DNA of 64,000 nucleotides, from NCBI GenBank assembly GCA_018398805.1, contig JAGFBZ010002129.1:310001-374000 (forward strand), given 5' to 3'. This stretch comes from Hirundichthys speculiger (lineage: Eukaryota > Chordata > Actinopteri > Beloniformes > Exocoetidae). Under the pieces are notes generated by a model that had not been told where the DNA came from, did not search any database, and saw only the letters and a program-made list of their open reading frames with translations. The position numbers and the translations under genes are program-made. Shown here piece after piece: positions 47,265 through 56,803 of the stretch; positions within the stretch are counted from its first letter, which is position 1, and each line of letters begins with the position of its first letter.

Positions 47265-50200
47265 AGTCTGGCAATATTAAATGCTTCTGTGTTTGCTTTT
47301 TGGATATTGAGGCATCACAATTAATGTGATATGCACATAAAGAAAAAGTTCTAATAAAAAAAAGCCTGTTTTTTACAGTTAGGATGTTGTGAAAGGCTGA
47401 GTAAGATGATGTGTGCTGTGTAATGGTTTGGGGTGGTGTTTCGATGTTTAGTGATAAAAGTGGCTCTCCGGAGGTCTTTGTCTCACCGGTGTGGTTCCCA
47501 GTAATGATCACTGCTCTAAGTGGACCCAAATCATCCCCCGCAAATTGGCCCTAACAGAAGAACAGAGCCATGGGATCCATTAGGATTCAGCGGTTTCCTT
47601 TGATCACACAACTGTACTGTATAACAGCACAGAACAGAAAATGGTTGTGAGCAGGCTTCCTGAGCCCCCTTTCCCCCCTCTGCTCCAACAGGTAGTTTGT
47701 TTTTGCCGAGAGAGGGTGAGAAAGACTGACAGCATGGAAGATAACAAGTGAGAGATGGATGTACCGGGGGTGCCTGATGGACGCTTTGAGCTGAATATTC
47801 AGCATCCAGTGCAGCTGAATCTGAGACAACAGCAGTGACACCGGTGTCATCTCCCTCAGATGAGGGATGGCTGCGGGAGGTGAGGAAGAAAGATAGGAAG
47901 GAGAAGGTGGCGATGGGAGGGTGGTGTGGCACATGGCCCGTTACCATGGCAATGGGTTCCACGTCGACCTGCAGAAGATAAATCAACGCCAGTTTTTCTC
48001 TGGGTTTGACATGAAAATGGCTTGCTCCGTCTTCATCAGCATCTCTGTTCAGTTCCCCCACGATGTCCTCCTCTACCTCTCAGCTGGCTTCAGCGGTGGA
48101 TTTATTCAGCCAAATAACGGCAACAGCACTCCCAGATCTGCTGTTCGCTTAATACTCTCTGTGAGATAATGCTTAGTCACAGCGCTCATTTATATTCATA
48201 CCGCTGTAACTTGTGCTTGAAGACACAAAGTATGATCCTGGAACACGTTCTGGCGCTGATAAAAACATGCCGACATGATTCTCGTTACGTAATGCACCTT
48301 GATGTGTTTGACACGTTGGTGGCTGTGATTTATGGCTGTGAGAAATTGATGCTGATGTTTAGGAGATGAAAGACCTATAAATCCTTCAGCGCTGTCAGCT
48401 CGTGTTTCCACTTTTAACTGAAAATCTAACCTTAGAGTAAAAGTTCTTCTTTCAGTGCGTAAGTGAATTTGCAGCCCCCCTGCCTCAACCGGTTTAGGGT
48501 GGAGAGGAAACATCATAAACACAAAGGAAAGATGGGGAGACAAACAACAAAAACTCTAGGATGCCTGGAAAGAAAAAAACAGAAATGAGGGACTTATAGC
48601 ATCATAACCAATTTGATGAGGGTCATCAAAATCAGTATTAACTATAAGCTTAATTAAAAAAGGGAAAGTTTTAATCCTCATCTTAAAGCTAGAGACAGTG
48701 TCTGCCTCTCGAATTGAAACCCGGTTCGACAAGAGAGCGACCATTTTTTTCCTGTTCCCTTTCAACCATGTTGACTGTTTACCAGAGCGAGTGCGGCGCA
48801 ACAGTGAAATATTGACTCACTTTGTGTGGCGCACGTAGGCGCAGCAGACTCAGCTGGCTGGGGTCAGAGAAAGAGCAACTGCGTTTTACATGCAGGCTCA
48901 TTCTCCAGGTCTGGTAGCAGCAGGAAATGTCAGCAAGGTTTGGGGAGCGAGAGCTGCAAAGAGTCATCCTTGTTTCAAGTCTGTAGACAAAAAACTAGCA
49001 TGGTTACCCTTTAATCTCCAGAGATCAGCCAACGTAGTTTTAAAACAGAATTATTCTGAAGGGCTTAGTTACTCTAACTGTAAGACAAAGACACACGGGA
49101 AACTTACTTTGATCATCATGAGATGAAGAAAATGACAATGCTAATGTACCGTAGCCTCTCTGTTCAGTTCGCTGGCTCTGCTATGCATGAAAGTGTGTTA
49201 TTTGTATGCACTGAAAGCACTGCAGAAGTGTGGCTGTACAGCACTACAGGAATACTGTGGGTGGCAGATGTAAGGGTGCTTTATTACGCATGAACCTTGA
49301 GGGGAACAAAGCATAACCTTCATGCAAAAAAATGAACTAAACAGTGTCTTATTATTGAATACAGTTAGCCACGGAGAGAGAGAGAGGAAGCTGAGGGAAA
49401 ACGAGAAGAAGGAGCAAGGCTGATGTTAGATCCCACAAAAACTTAATAGATTCCTGTGATTTGCTTTGCTGCATTGCAGCAGTGGTTCCCTGATGGCCCT
49501 CGCTCTCAAGAGGAGTGAAAAATAAAAAATAAATTAATAAATATGGCAGTCTAAATTGCAGTTCAACTCCTCGAATTAAAAGATCCCACTCCAGTGCGCC
49601 GGTCTCTAGGCTCTTGTTCTCAGTTCTGACGTAACACAAATGACAACGACATTATCCTGTAACACTTCTGGCTCTCAGTGAGACTGCAAAACTCTTATAC
49701 CCATATATCTTTTTTTTTTTTCTTAGCCTCCATCTATCAGTCCCCAAGTACTTGAATATTCTTTTCATATCTCTAACCAGATCAAAGCCATTTATTAGCC
49801 CCCTGCACCAGCACAGGCATCCGTTAAAAAAATATCAATAATATTCTTTGAAAGGTGTTGCCTCCCTTTTGATGATTTAGAAGGGTTTTACAACCCTCTA
49901 TTTATCTCTGTGGCAAATCAGATAATCCCCGGAGAGATGTGTGAGACAGATGACTGAGGAGGTGTGATCTGGGGTCAGACTATCGACAAAACCTCCAGTA
50001 GAGGTCAAACCTCTCTGCGCTGTGTTTCAGTCCTCATGAGAAGACAGTCTGCAGCAAACTAGTCATCCAGAGAAAAATATTTTAAAAAGCATCAAATTAA
50101 AGAACTGTTCAAGCGCTTCCAAGGTCTATTTTCCAATTTTTGCAGCGCTTTAATCAAGCCGTGGTAAATTGTATATTCATCTGAATCCAGGTACTCAAAA

Positions 50201-51179
50201 TTATTATTTTACTTTTTTTTTTTTTTTTAAATCAAATTAAAAAAAGATGCCAACAGAAATTGGGTTTTCCAATCACAGGATAGAAAATCAAATATAATAC
50301 AGATCTTTTCAATTTTGAAAGGTGTAGTTTGTGTGTAATTATTTTTTAATTAGAACAGAGAAATCCAGTTTACCTGATTTTTTTGTTTGTTTTGCCCTTT
50401 TTTGAGATGCAAAAGAAGAAATTCTGCATTTTAACGACAATAATTAGACACGATCTGAAGTACGCGTAGAGCAAAACACCTGATGGTGAGGCATCATTTA
50501 CAGATATACGATTTCTCTCTGACCCACGCTGCCAGAAACAGCTGCCATGCATCGAGCAATCCACGTGATTAAAAACACTAAAAACCTTCCGGACAGTGTG
50601 GAGCTTCAAAATGCTCATTAAACTGAGAGAATTAACATTATCATTATGACGATGATTCATCCTGGCATGATGCACAAGTAACTTTGCCGAGCCTCCCTGA
50701 CAAAGCAGTAACACTCAAAACGAATCAAAGGTGTACAATGAGATTTTTTTTTCTAATTACACTATGTAAAGTGAATTTGCTGGTTTTGAATCAGTCCCAA
50801 CTTCTGCGCCTGGAGACACAAGTCGTGTCGGGGACAACTACCTGTTAATGACGCCTGTGTGAGTGAAACACGCAGGTTTAAGACCAATGTCTCCCTGTAT
50901 GTTTTCATAATGAAACAAACAATTTACTAGACATGACACAGCAGGTGATTATTGAATACCGGGTGTAGCCAGGTTAGCTGCCAACCCATGATTACGACTG
51001 TAATGCTAAACTACTTAACCTCTCCTGCTTCTGGCTCTGGTCTTAATGCACAGATGTTAGAATGGTATTCATCTCCTCCTCTAACTCTCCACAGGAAAGG
51101 GAGTAAGCTGAAGTCCCAAAACTGAAACTGTTGGCAACATTTTGAAGCAAACTGAGCTGTAGATTTGGTGGACGGGCCT
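47265..51179. other. No gene recognised (3.9 kb), repeat-poor
   Basis: The largest repeat-poor stretch. The minus ORF 47531-48061 (176 codons) and its frame-shifted overlap 47587-47934 show no domain. The minus ORF 48196-48543 likewise. A T-run lies at 50212-50228. If a host exon hides here I could not recognise it. Confidence 0.4.
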
Positions 51180-51735
51180 TCTGATACCAGGCACCTTTAT
51201 TATGGAAACAGCTACCAATTTGGGTTTAGGAGGCTGACACCTACTCCATCTTTAAGACTAAATTGAAAACATTTCTGTTCAGTAAAGTCTACAGTTAGTT
51301 TATACTATAGTGTGTAGGGGCTAATAGTTATAGCTATAGTTGTAGGAGCTAAGATTACAGTAGGCTCGTCTTAATCACAGCTTCATCATAGCTATGCTGC
51401 TATAGGCCTACGCTGCAGGGGGACGCCAACATGATCTACTGAGCGATGTCTCCAACTCTCTTCTCCCTTTCCTTCTCTTTCCTCCTCTCTTCTTCCTCCT
51501 CCAGCTCATTCCATAGATAATTAGCAGTACCTTGTTACTGAAACTGTGCTCCATTTTCTTTCCTGTAGTTTGTTGTGCTGTTTTGACCCATTTTTCTCTT
51601 TTCTTTCTGTATGTTTGCAGCCCAGAGTTTCCTGAGTTGCATGCTAACTTGCAGTTCCCTCCTCTGTCCATCCCAGCGTTTACCTCCACCTGTGTGTGTA
51701 GATGTGTTCAGGGTGCCAGCTGGTGTGGTGACCAG
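51180..51735 (+). pseudogene. LINE (L2-type) 3' end, decayed
   Basis: The start encodes a remnant of the carboxy-terminal segment (FGSGRLTPTPSLRLN, then LKTFLF-like) of fish L2-type ORF2. It passes into the 3' untranslated part with TATGCTGCTATAGGCCTACG, GCAGGGGGACGCCAACATGA and a pyrimidine-rich stretch. There is no RT palm. It could be the downstream part of the same family as 2900-3425. The plus ORF 51532-51738 lies in this tail and is not a gene. Confidence 0.7.
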
Positions 51736-52694
51736 TGATCTAGTCCTCTGACCATCTCACCTCAGTGCTGCTACCTGCATCTGTTTATGTAGTCATTTCA
51801 TTCAGTCATTTGTGTGCTAACACTATCGGTTAACCTCCTGCCGCTGTCCCTTCCCCGGCCAAGCACCACAGATGCATCAGCAATGCATCTGTGATGAAAA
51901 CAGTAAAACGTGGACATGGTTTGGTATATGCTTGACACTGCTGATCAAAAACAATCACAGGATTCGCATCTTTCGAAACTATAGATTTGATTCTCCAGCC
52001 ATCACAACTGTGGTCCTTAGATCATTTCACTTGTCCGTGTTTTCCATCTTCTAACAAATCAAAATCAAATGACTGTTTCACTTGCTGACTAGGGGAAGAA
52101 AACGAAGGCACCCAGCAGACTTTGAACCACTGTGGAACGGCCCTGTGGAGATCAATGAATGCTATTGTAAGTGAGCAGTGAATTGGGGGCGGCGGGGGGG
52201 GGGGGGCTGATGTGGAATGAAAATTTGTCTGCAGGATCAATGTACTATAAATAATTTCACTGGCAATGCTGTCAGCCTCTCTCTGCTCCACAGCAGAAAT
52301 AAATATACCTAATTAAGTACCAGAGGGAACGCTGACTCCACATCCCACGGTAACACAAATGAAAACAGAGCAACAGATAACGTATAGAGCATCCCTGAGC
52401 GAATCAAACATCCAGGTTCAAAATCAATGGTGCTGTGATGCTGAGGGCATGTTTCTTGATCGTACCACCACAGTACTTAAAGATGGGCATTGACATTATT
52501 ATAAAGAGAGGTCAGCTTTCATTGTAAGTATTAAAAAGTCTCGTTTTCTTTGTCTGTTATAAGGAGCGTGTCCTTTCAGTCTGTCTGGAGACATTATAAC
52601 ACACTTTTAAAGTCAGTCACGCCACCTACGTCTGAAAAATGCCCATCCTTCTGGGGTTAAGCAGTCAACTTATTCACTTGTCTTGTCAAATATA
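51736..52694. other. No gene recognised (1 kb)
   Basis: A GC-rich G-run (52188-52206) lies here. No repeat or exon recognised. Confidence 0.45.
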
Positions 52695-52805
52695 AATCCA
52701 TCCATCGATTCATTCATTATCTATACACGCTTATGCCTCTTTAGGGTCATGAAGGTCTGCTGGAGTGTGTCCCAGCTCTCTTTGGGTGAAGGGCAGGATA
52801 CCTAT
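52695..52805 (-). mobile_element. SINE/L2 3' tail fragment
   Basis: ATCCATCCATCGATTCATTC, TATACACGCTTATGCCTC, TTTAGGGTCATGAAGGTC and GTCCCAGCTCTCTTTGGGTG follow the minus-strand family order and stop abruptly after GGGCAGGATA. Confidence 0.75.
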
Positions 52806-53196
52806 ATTCTGGACCAAACATTTTTCAGGTTTGACATGAAGGTGAACACAAGTGTTGCTAATCACTGTGTAATAATCTCCTCATCGCTGCAGCATTTTCC
52901 TCCTCAGGGTCAGAGTCAGATCGCCGGCACATTTTAAACACTTTCACAAACACTCCTTTCTGACAGAGCGTAGAACTCACTGATTCATCACTTATGTGGT
53001 ATTAAACGTAAAATCACGCACAGCTTAAGATATGGTGCACCCACTGGTACAGTGAGCAATGATACTTTAAAACATGTTGAGTGTTTAGCGTGTTGTGATC
53101 AGCTGGTGCAGTCATGTAAATAACAATGCAGTTGCTGTGCAGGCATGTTCCTGACACAAATGAACACCGCAACCCATCTCATTCACAATTTTTGAA

Positions 53197-53290
53197 AAAA
53201 AAAAAAAAAAAAAAAGATGACAGGGTGCTGGAGTGAAAAAAAAAACTCATGACATCATGGATGTCTATATAAATATATATATATATATAT
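53197..53290. repeat. A-run and (AT)n stretch
   Basis: A 19-base A-run (about 53197-53215), a shorter A-run near 53239, and an AT dinucleotide stretch (about 53268-53290). The CTATATAAATATAT there is TATA-like but is about 450 bp upstream of the first ORF start, so a promoter role is only possible. Confidence 0.7.
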
Positions 53291-53471
53291 TCTGTAGAGA
53301 CCTTCTGGTTAATTCTGCTACTTTAAAGATTTTTCAGCTTTTTAAATTGATTTTAAACTAGCGTTCTTCAAATTTTGAAACTTTTCAGCAAAGTTCAGGT
53401 AAATTTTCATCTCTCGGCACACACACCTGCATTTTCAATTGACATAAAGTTTTCTTGTTATTATTATCATT

Positions 53472-53555
53472 ATTATTGCGTCATATCTGGTTTGGTCATG
53501 TGACCAATGTCACATGACCAATGTAACATGACCAAACCAGATATGACGCAATAAT
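53472..53555. repeat. Perfect 30-bp inverted repeat with 24-bp loop
   Basis: The arm 53472-53501 (ATTATTGCGTCATATCTGG onward) is the exact inverse of 53526-53555. The loop itself holds GACCAATGTCACATGACC-type repeats. A third copy of the arm core (GTCATATCTGGTTTAGTCAT) lies at 55199-55218, beyond the ORF pair, so the ORFs lie between inverted copies of the same word. Confidence 0.9.
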
Positions 53556-53738
53556 GTGACATTGGTCAGTTGACAAGAATTACCATGAGGACATTCCAGG
53601 ACATGATGACATCATACAGAGTGAACGCATCAGAGGGCTCAGTACATTCTATTGTCCCATTTCTTTGAGAGTTCCTGCGATACACGTCACAGTTCTTAAA
53701 GGCTCACCCAAACACCCAACAAAAAATCAACCACAACA

Positions 53739-54050
53739 ATGAGTGATACAAAGAGGACCCACTACCAGCATTTTCCTCAGAAGCAGTGGAATCACTTCAA
53801 AGGTTCTACTGCCTCTATAGTTCCCCGCACAGATTACATCAAAAGAGAGGGAACACAACCCAAGACGCGTGCTGAGATGGACTCAAATCACCACCAGGTC
53901 TTTATTCCACAAAGGACTGCACATAGGGGATATGTCAAGACAGAGAGAGTGCCCTTTCAGGCATTTATCAAAACTCAGAGAACATGCGGAAGAATTTCAA
54001 GTTCCAGGATTCTGAAAATGAACGGAGACAAAGACATCAAAAAGACATAG
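53739..54050 (+). CDS. Basic amino-terminal ORF, possible first part of a frameshifted gene
   Basis: A 103-codon ORF starting ATG after ACAACA, a reasonable initiation context. The product is rich in Lys, Arg, His and Thr (MSDTKRTHYQHFPQKQWNHF..., IVPRTDYIKREGTQPKTRAE...) with loose repeats of the type (I/V)PxRT and KTxR; I recognise no domain. Its last 67 bases overlap the start of the next ORF in another frame. The simplest reading is one intronless gene with a frameshift near 53960-54000, where the frame-0 product (FQAFIKTQRTCG) gives way to the coiled-coil frame. Alternatively it is a chance ORF upstream of a real one, or a decayed retrocopy. Function unknown. Confidence 0.45.
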   Translation: MSDTKRTHYQHFPQKQWNHFKGSTASIVPRTDYIKREGTQPKTRAEMDSNHHQVFIPQRTAHRGYVKTERVPFQAFIKTQRTCGRISSSRILKMNGDKDIKKT

Positions 54051-54808
54051 ATGATCAGACGGAATTACTGGAGTTTATGAGGGACAGACTGGAGGAAAAG
54101 AATCTCCTTATCGATCAAGAAACGCACTTTATAGCTGCAGCAGAAAATGATTCCCGTGTGTATTTGGAAAAGATTAAACAGGTAGAAATTATCTTGGAAG
54201 CTGAACGCCAGATGACTCTAGCCTATGAAAAGGAGCTTAACCAGTGCACAGGTGATATTGAGGAACTGCGTCAGTCCCTTGAAACACCTGAAGAAGACAC
54301 TGAGGTTAAGTCCATGTATACAGAGGCCCAAAAGTTGGCTCTTGATGAAATAGAAAAGTTAAAAAAGCAGCTAGAAGAAGAGACCGCCGCGAATCTTGAG
54401 CTGACCTCTGAACTGCAAGCAAACGAAGAACTGACAAAAGGTCTAGAGTTGGAGTTTGCAGAGCTCACAGCGCAACTAAAGTCAGATTCGATAACTGTCA
54501 AGGTAACTGAATCCGATGCAATAGAAAAAGTTCCAGAACTGATCAGTGTCTCCACACAAACTGAGAATTTGGCTTTTGAAAAAGTCTCTGAACATCAGGA
54601 ACTCTCTAATCTCCATGTTGACAAAATTTCTACATCAAATAATTTGATTCCAAGCAGAAACCATGTGGCCCCAGAAAAACTGACCCCTGAGCTGGTGGGG
54701 ACCAGTGAAAAAGAAGTAATCTCTGAACTGACCGTCCAAACAACGGGGTTTCTGAACAAACACCACAGAAACGTAGATTCAGAGGAAGAAGGCGTTAGAA
54801 CTTACTGA
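53984..54808 (+). CDS. Predicted coiled-coil protein, 274 residues, unrecognised family
   Basis: This is the longest open frame in the window and the only one with protein-like composition throughout. Residues about 15-175 are highly charged with heptad-like spacing (ELLEFMRDRLEEKNLLIDQ, EIILEAERQMTLAYEKEL, ALDEIEKLKKQLEEETAA, LELEFAELTAQL), predicting a long coiled coil. The remainder (about 175-274) is Ser/Thr/Glu-rich with VSTQTEN and ELTVQTTG and looks disordered. There is no signal peptide or membrane segment. Upstream codons stay open in this frame for a short way (RESALSGIYQNSEN before the ATG), so the true start may be earlier through the frameshifted ORF 53739-54050. It is intronless and sits among repeats, so it may be a retrogene, a lineage-specific gene, or a retrotransposed pseudogene. 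AATAAA words follow at about 54915-54940. A complementary ORF at 54271-54555 is its shadow. Confidence 0.55.
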   Translation: MRKNFKFQDSENERRQRHQKDIDDQTELLEFMRDRLEEKNLLIDQETHFIAAAENDSRVYLEKIKQVEIILEAERQMTLAYEKELNQCTGDIEELRQSLETPEEDTEVKSMYTEAQKLALDEIEKLKKQLEEETAANLELTSELQANEELTKGLELEFAELTAQLKSDSITVKVTESDAIEKVPELISVSTQTENLAFEKVSEHQELSNLHVDKISTSNNLIPSRNHVAPEKLTPELVGTSEKEVISELTVQTTGFLNKHHRNVDSEEEGVRTY

Positions 54809-54872
54809 GAATAAGTCTAAAGGGGATCACAGAGGTTTTTATTCACATATAGCAACACTTCAAAGTTTGACT

Positions 54873-54942
54873 TTTCTCCGGGTGCTCCGGTTTCCTCCCA
54901 CAATCTTTAAAAAAATATAAATAAATAAATAAATAAACAGTA
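54873..54942 (+). mobile_element. SINE/L2 body fragment with (AAAT)n tract
   Basis: TTCTCCGGGTGCTCCGGTTT CCTCCCACAATC is the central word of the SINE/L2 family. It stops there and runs into an A-rich AAATAAATAAAT tract. Confidence 0.65.
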
Positions 54943-55040
54943 ATAATTAAAAATCATTCAAATCTGTATTCTTTGTTTACAGCTCTGTCTCTGAATTCAG
55001 TATGTCCAACATTTTGACTACTTCTTCAGATTTCCTTTTT

Positions 55041-55071
<31 letters not shown>

Positions 55072-55077
55072 GGGGGG
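55041..55077 (+). repeat. (GT)n followed by a 23-base G-run
   Basis: Alternating GT (55041-55054) passes into 23 consecutive G (55055-55077). Confidence 0.9.
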
Positions 55078-55149
55078 ATCTTCTCAAGATGCAGTGGTTT
55101 CCACCCACAAACAAGAAGAATTTAAGTAAATAATCAATAAAAACTTCCA

Positions 55150-55178
55150 TTTCGGCTGCTCCCTGTTCAGGGTCACCA
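55150..55178 (-). mobile_element. Short SINE tail fragment
   Basis: TTTCGGCTGCTCCCTGTTCA GGGTCACCA is the inverse of the tail of the SINE family at 43861. Confidence 0.5.
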
Positions 55179-55284
55179 TTTGATAAAAATGTATTAAGTC
55201 ATATCTGGTTTAGTCATGTGACATGGTGACAGGTTAAGTGAATAATCCATGATATTTAATAAATGAATATATAATAAGCTAGAG

Positions 55285-56393
55285 CAGGGGTTTTCAAAGT
55301 GTGGGACAGTGAGCCTCCCCTGAGAGAACTGAAAAGCATGCTGCCCCCCGCCCCCCCAACATCTATATGTTTTCAACACATATTTTAACATATTTCTGCA
55401 CGCGCTCGTTTGGATGCGTTTAAGTGCCCGGGTGTGTGTGCGCGCGCAGTAAACCGCGCCGCCAAGTCACAGCATGTCAGGCATCCTCTCCGCAGCTGCG
55501 CTCAGCAGATGCAGGAGGGTCGACTGATGGTACAGAAAAGATGTTGTTACATCACAAAAGTAGCCAAGGCTTTTTTATAAAGCTGTGCGTCCTGGCACCG
55601 GCGTGGCACCACCACGCGCCCTCTAAGTGGAGATGGAACCTGTTTTTTTTTATTTATGAGAAACAGCACACTCAAATGTTATCTGTTTGTTTTAAGACCT
55701 ATTCCTGAAAGTGAAATCTTTTGGGCTCAATTTAATCTTTAAATAAATATTCTGAAGTCTAACATCTTCAGCCAAAAAGGCATTTTTCATTTAATATCTT
55801 AACAGTCCAGGACATTTCATGGTCAAAAACCTGGAATTAAAAACGCATTTAAAGCATACATAAAGGAATTTATACGACATGCCAAGCTTTGACTATCAAA
55901 AATCTAATTTTACAACTGTGAAGTGAAAGTTTCTCACTTTTTTTTCGGTTGCCTTGGTAGTCACAGTGCCAAACGCCTCGATGACTTTCGTCTGTGACCG
56001 CAATTCATTAAGTTTCCCATCCAAAAACTCCCGCGGCTTGGTCGTTAAACTTTGGTGCTTGGTCTTAATATGACGCTGGAGTTTACATGGTTGCATACTG
56101 TCGTTAGCTAGCAGCTCTTTGCAGATAACACGCTGTGGCAGCGGAGCATCGTCAGGACCAATACACGAAAAGCCAAACTTTAAATAATCAGGGTCATACT
56201 TCCTCCGTTTTCTGATCGCCCCAGACTCTGTGCCCTCTCTCACTTTCACTTGAGATACTAAAAATCGATCCATTTTGCCCTCGATGTTTACACTCTTTTT
56301 CTGTCTTTTCAGGTTTATTTTTTCTCCCGCGCCTCCCCTGAATCCCTCTGGCGCCCCCCAGGGGAGGCGCGCCTCACACTTTGAAAACCGCTG
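55285..56393 (-). mobile_element. hAT (Buster-like) transposon, internally deleted, with 8-bp target duplication
   Basis: The left end CAGGGGTTTTCAAAGTGTG matches the inverted right end at 18 of 19 bases. AGCTAGAG flanks both sides (55277-55284, 56394-56401) and fits the nnnTAnnn target preference published for the Buster branch of hAT. Length is 1109 bp against more than 2.5 kb for autonomous relatives. It retains only the start of the transposase gene. The right-hand target duplication lies inside the terminal bases of a family A repeat. Confidence 0.9.
55896..56273 (-). pseudogene. hAT transposase amino-terminal fragment with ZBED5-like BED finger
   Basis: Starting at the ATG at 56273, the product (125 residues) begins MDRFLVSQ and contains DPDYLKFGFSCIG, APLPQRVICKELLANDS and LQRHIKTKH. 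This is the BED-type zinc-finger segment of the ZBED5/FAM200-like branch of hAT transposases, used to bind the element ends. The usual finger is C-x2-C...H-x(3-5)-H. Here the first cysteine position is Arg (QRVIC instead of a QCVVC-type motif), a TGT-to-CGT type change, while the second Cys and both His remain. Everything after about residue 110, including the RNase H-like catalytic domain, is missing and replaced by a few unrelated codons. A longer open frame (to 56615) merely reads through into the neighbouring repeat. Confidence 0.8.
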
Positions 56394-56395
56394 AG

Positions 56396-56803
56396 CTAGA
56401 GCATTCGGAGAGCGCAGACCTCCGCCAAGCACAACAGTTCTCCCATATAGCGATTTACAGATTGCAATAAAATCCGCGTTCTGGATCAGTACCGGATCAG
56501 CCTTTGAAATTTGATAGAGGTTCCCATTGTCAATCCCTGAGTCAAATTTCATGAGTTTTGGGCAATAATTAACGGAGATATTGAGAAAACAAATTTTTGG
56601 CCCCATTGACCGCAATATTATAGAACATTTGAAAGTGATCCAGAACCCAGGATTTCTTCTGGATCACATCCAAAATTAAATCAGGTCTTCCTTTTCAAAC
56701 TCCTGAAATTTTCATCAAAATCCATCCATAACTTTTTGAGTTATCTTGCACACAGACAGACAGATAAACGCTGGTGAAAACATCACCTCCTTGGCGGAGG
56801 TAA
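56396..56803 (+). repeat. Family A dispersed repeat, near full length
   Basis: From CTAGAGCATTCGGAGAGCGC to CTTGGCGGAGGTAA, matching the copy at 12196 throughout. The hAT element is inserted at its left margin, so this copy predates the hAT insertion. Confidence 0.8.

Noticed and set aside
47149..47529. Polyglycine-containing ORF
   Set aside because: The glycine run is a translation of the C homopolymer.
47531..48061. A 176-codon minus-strand ORF and its overlapping 115-codon partner
   Set aside because: Two frames are open over the same bases and neither product shows a domain or sensible composition. Kept only as part of an unassigned stretch.
54271..54555. A minus-strand ORF rich in Ser
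   Set aside because: Antisense shadow of the acidic coiled-coil frame.
55896..56615. A 239-codon minus-strand ORF
   Set aside because: Only 55896-56273 is transposase-like. The upstream part is read-through across the hAT inverted end and a family A repeat; the same peptide (KFDSGIDNGNLYQISKADP) appears in the family A copy at 31145, so it is repeat-derived.
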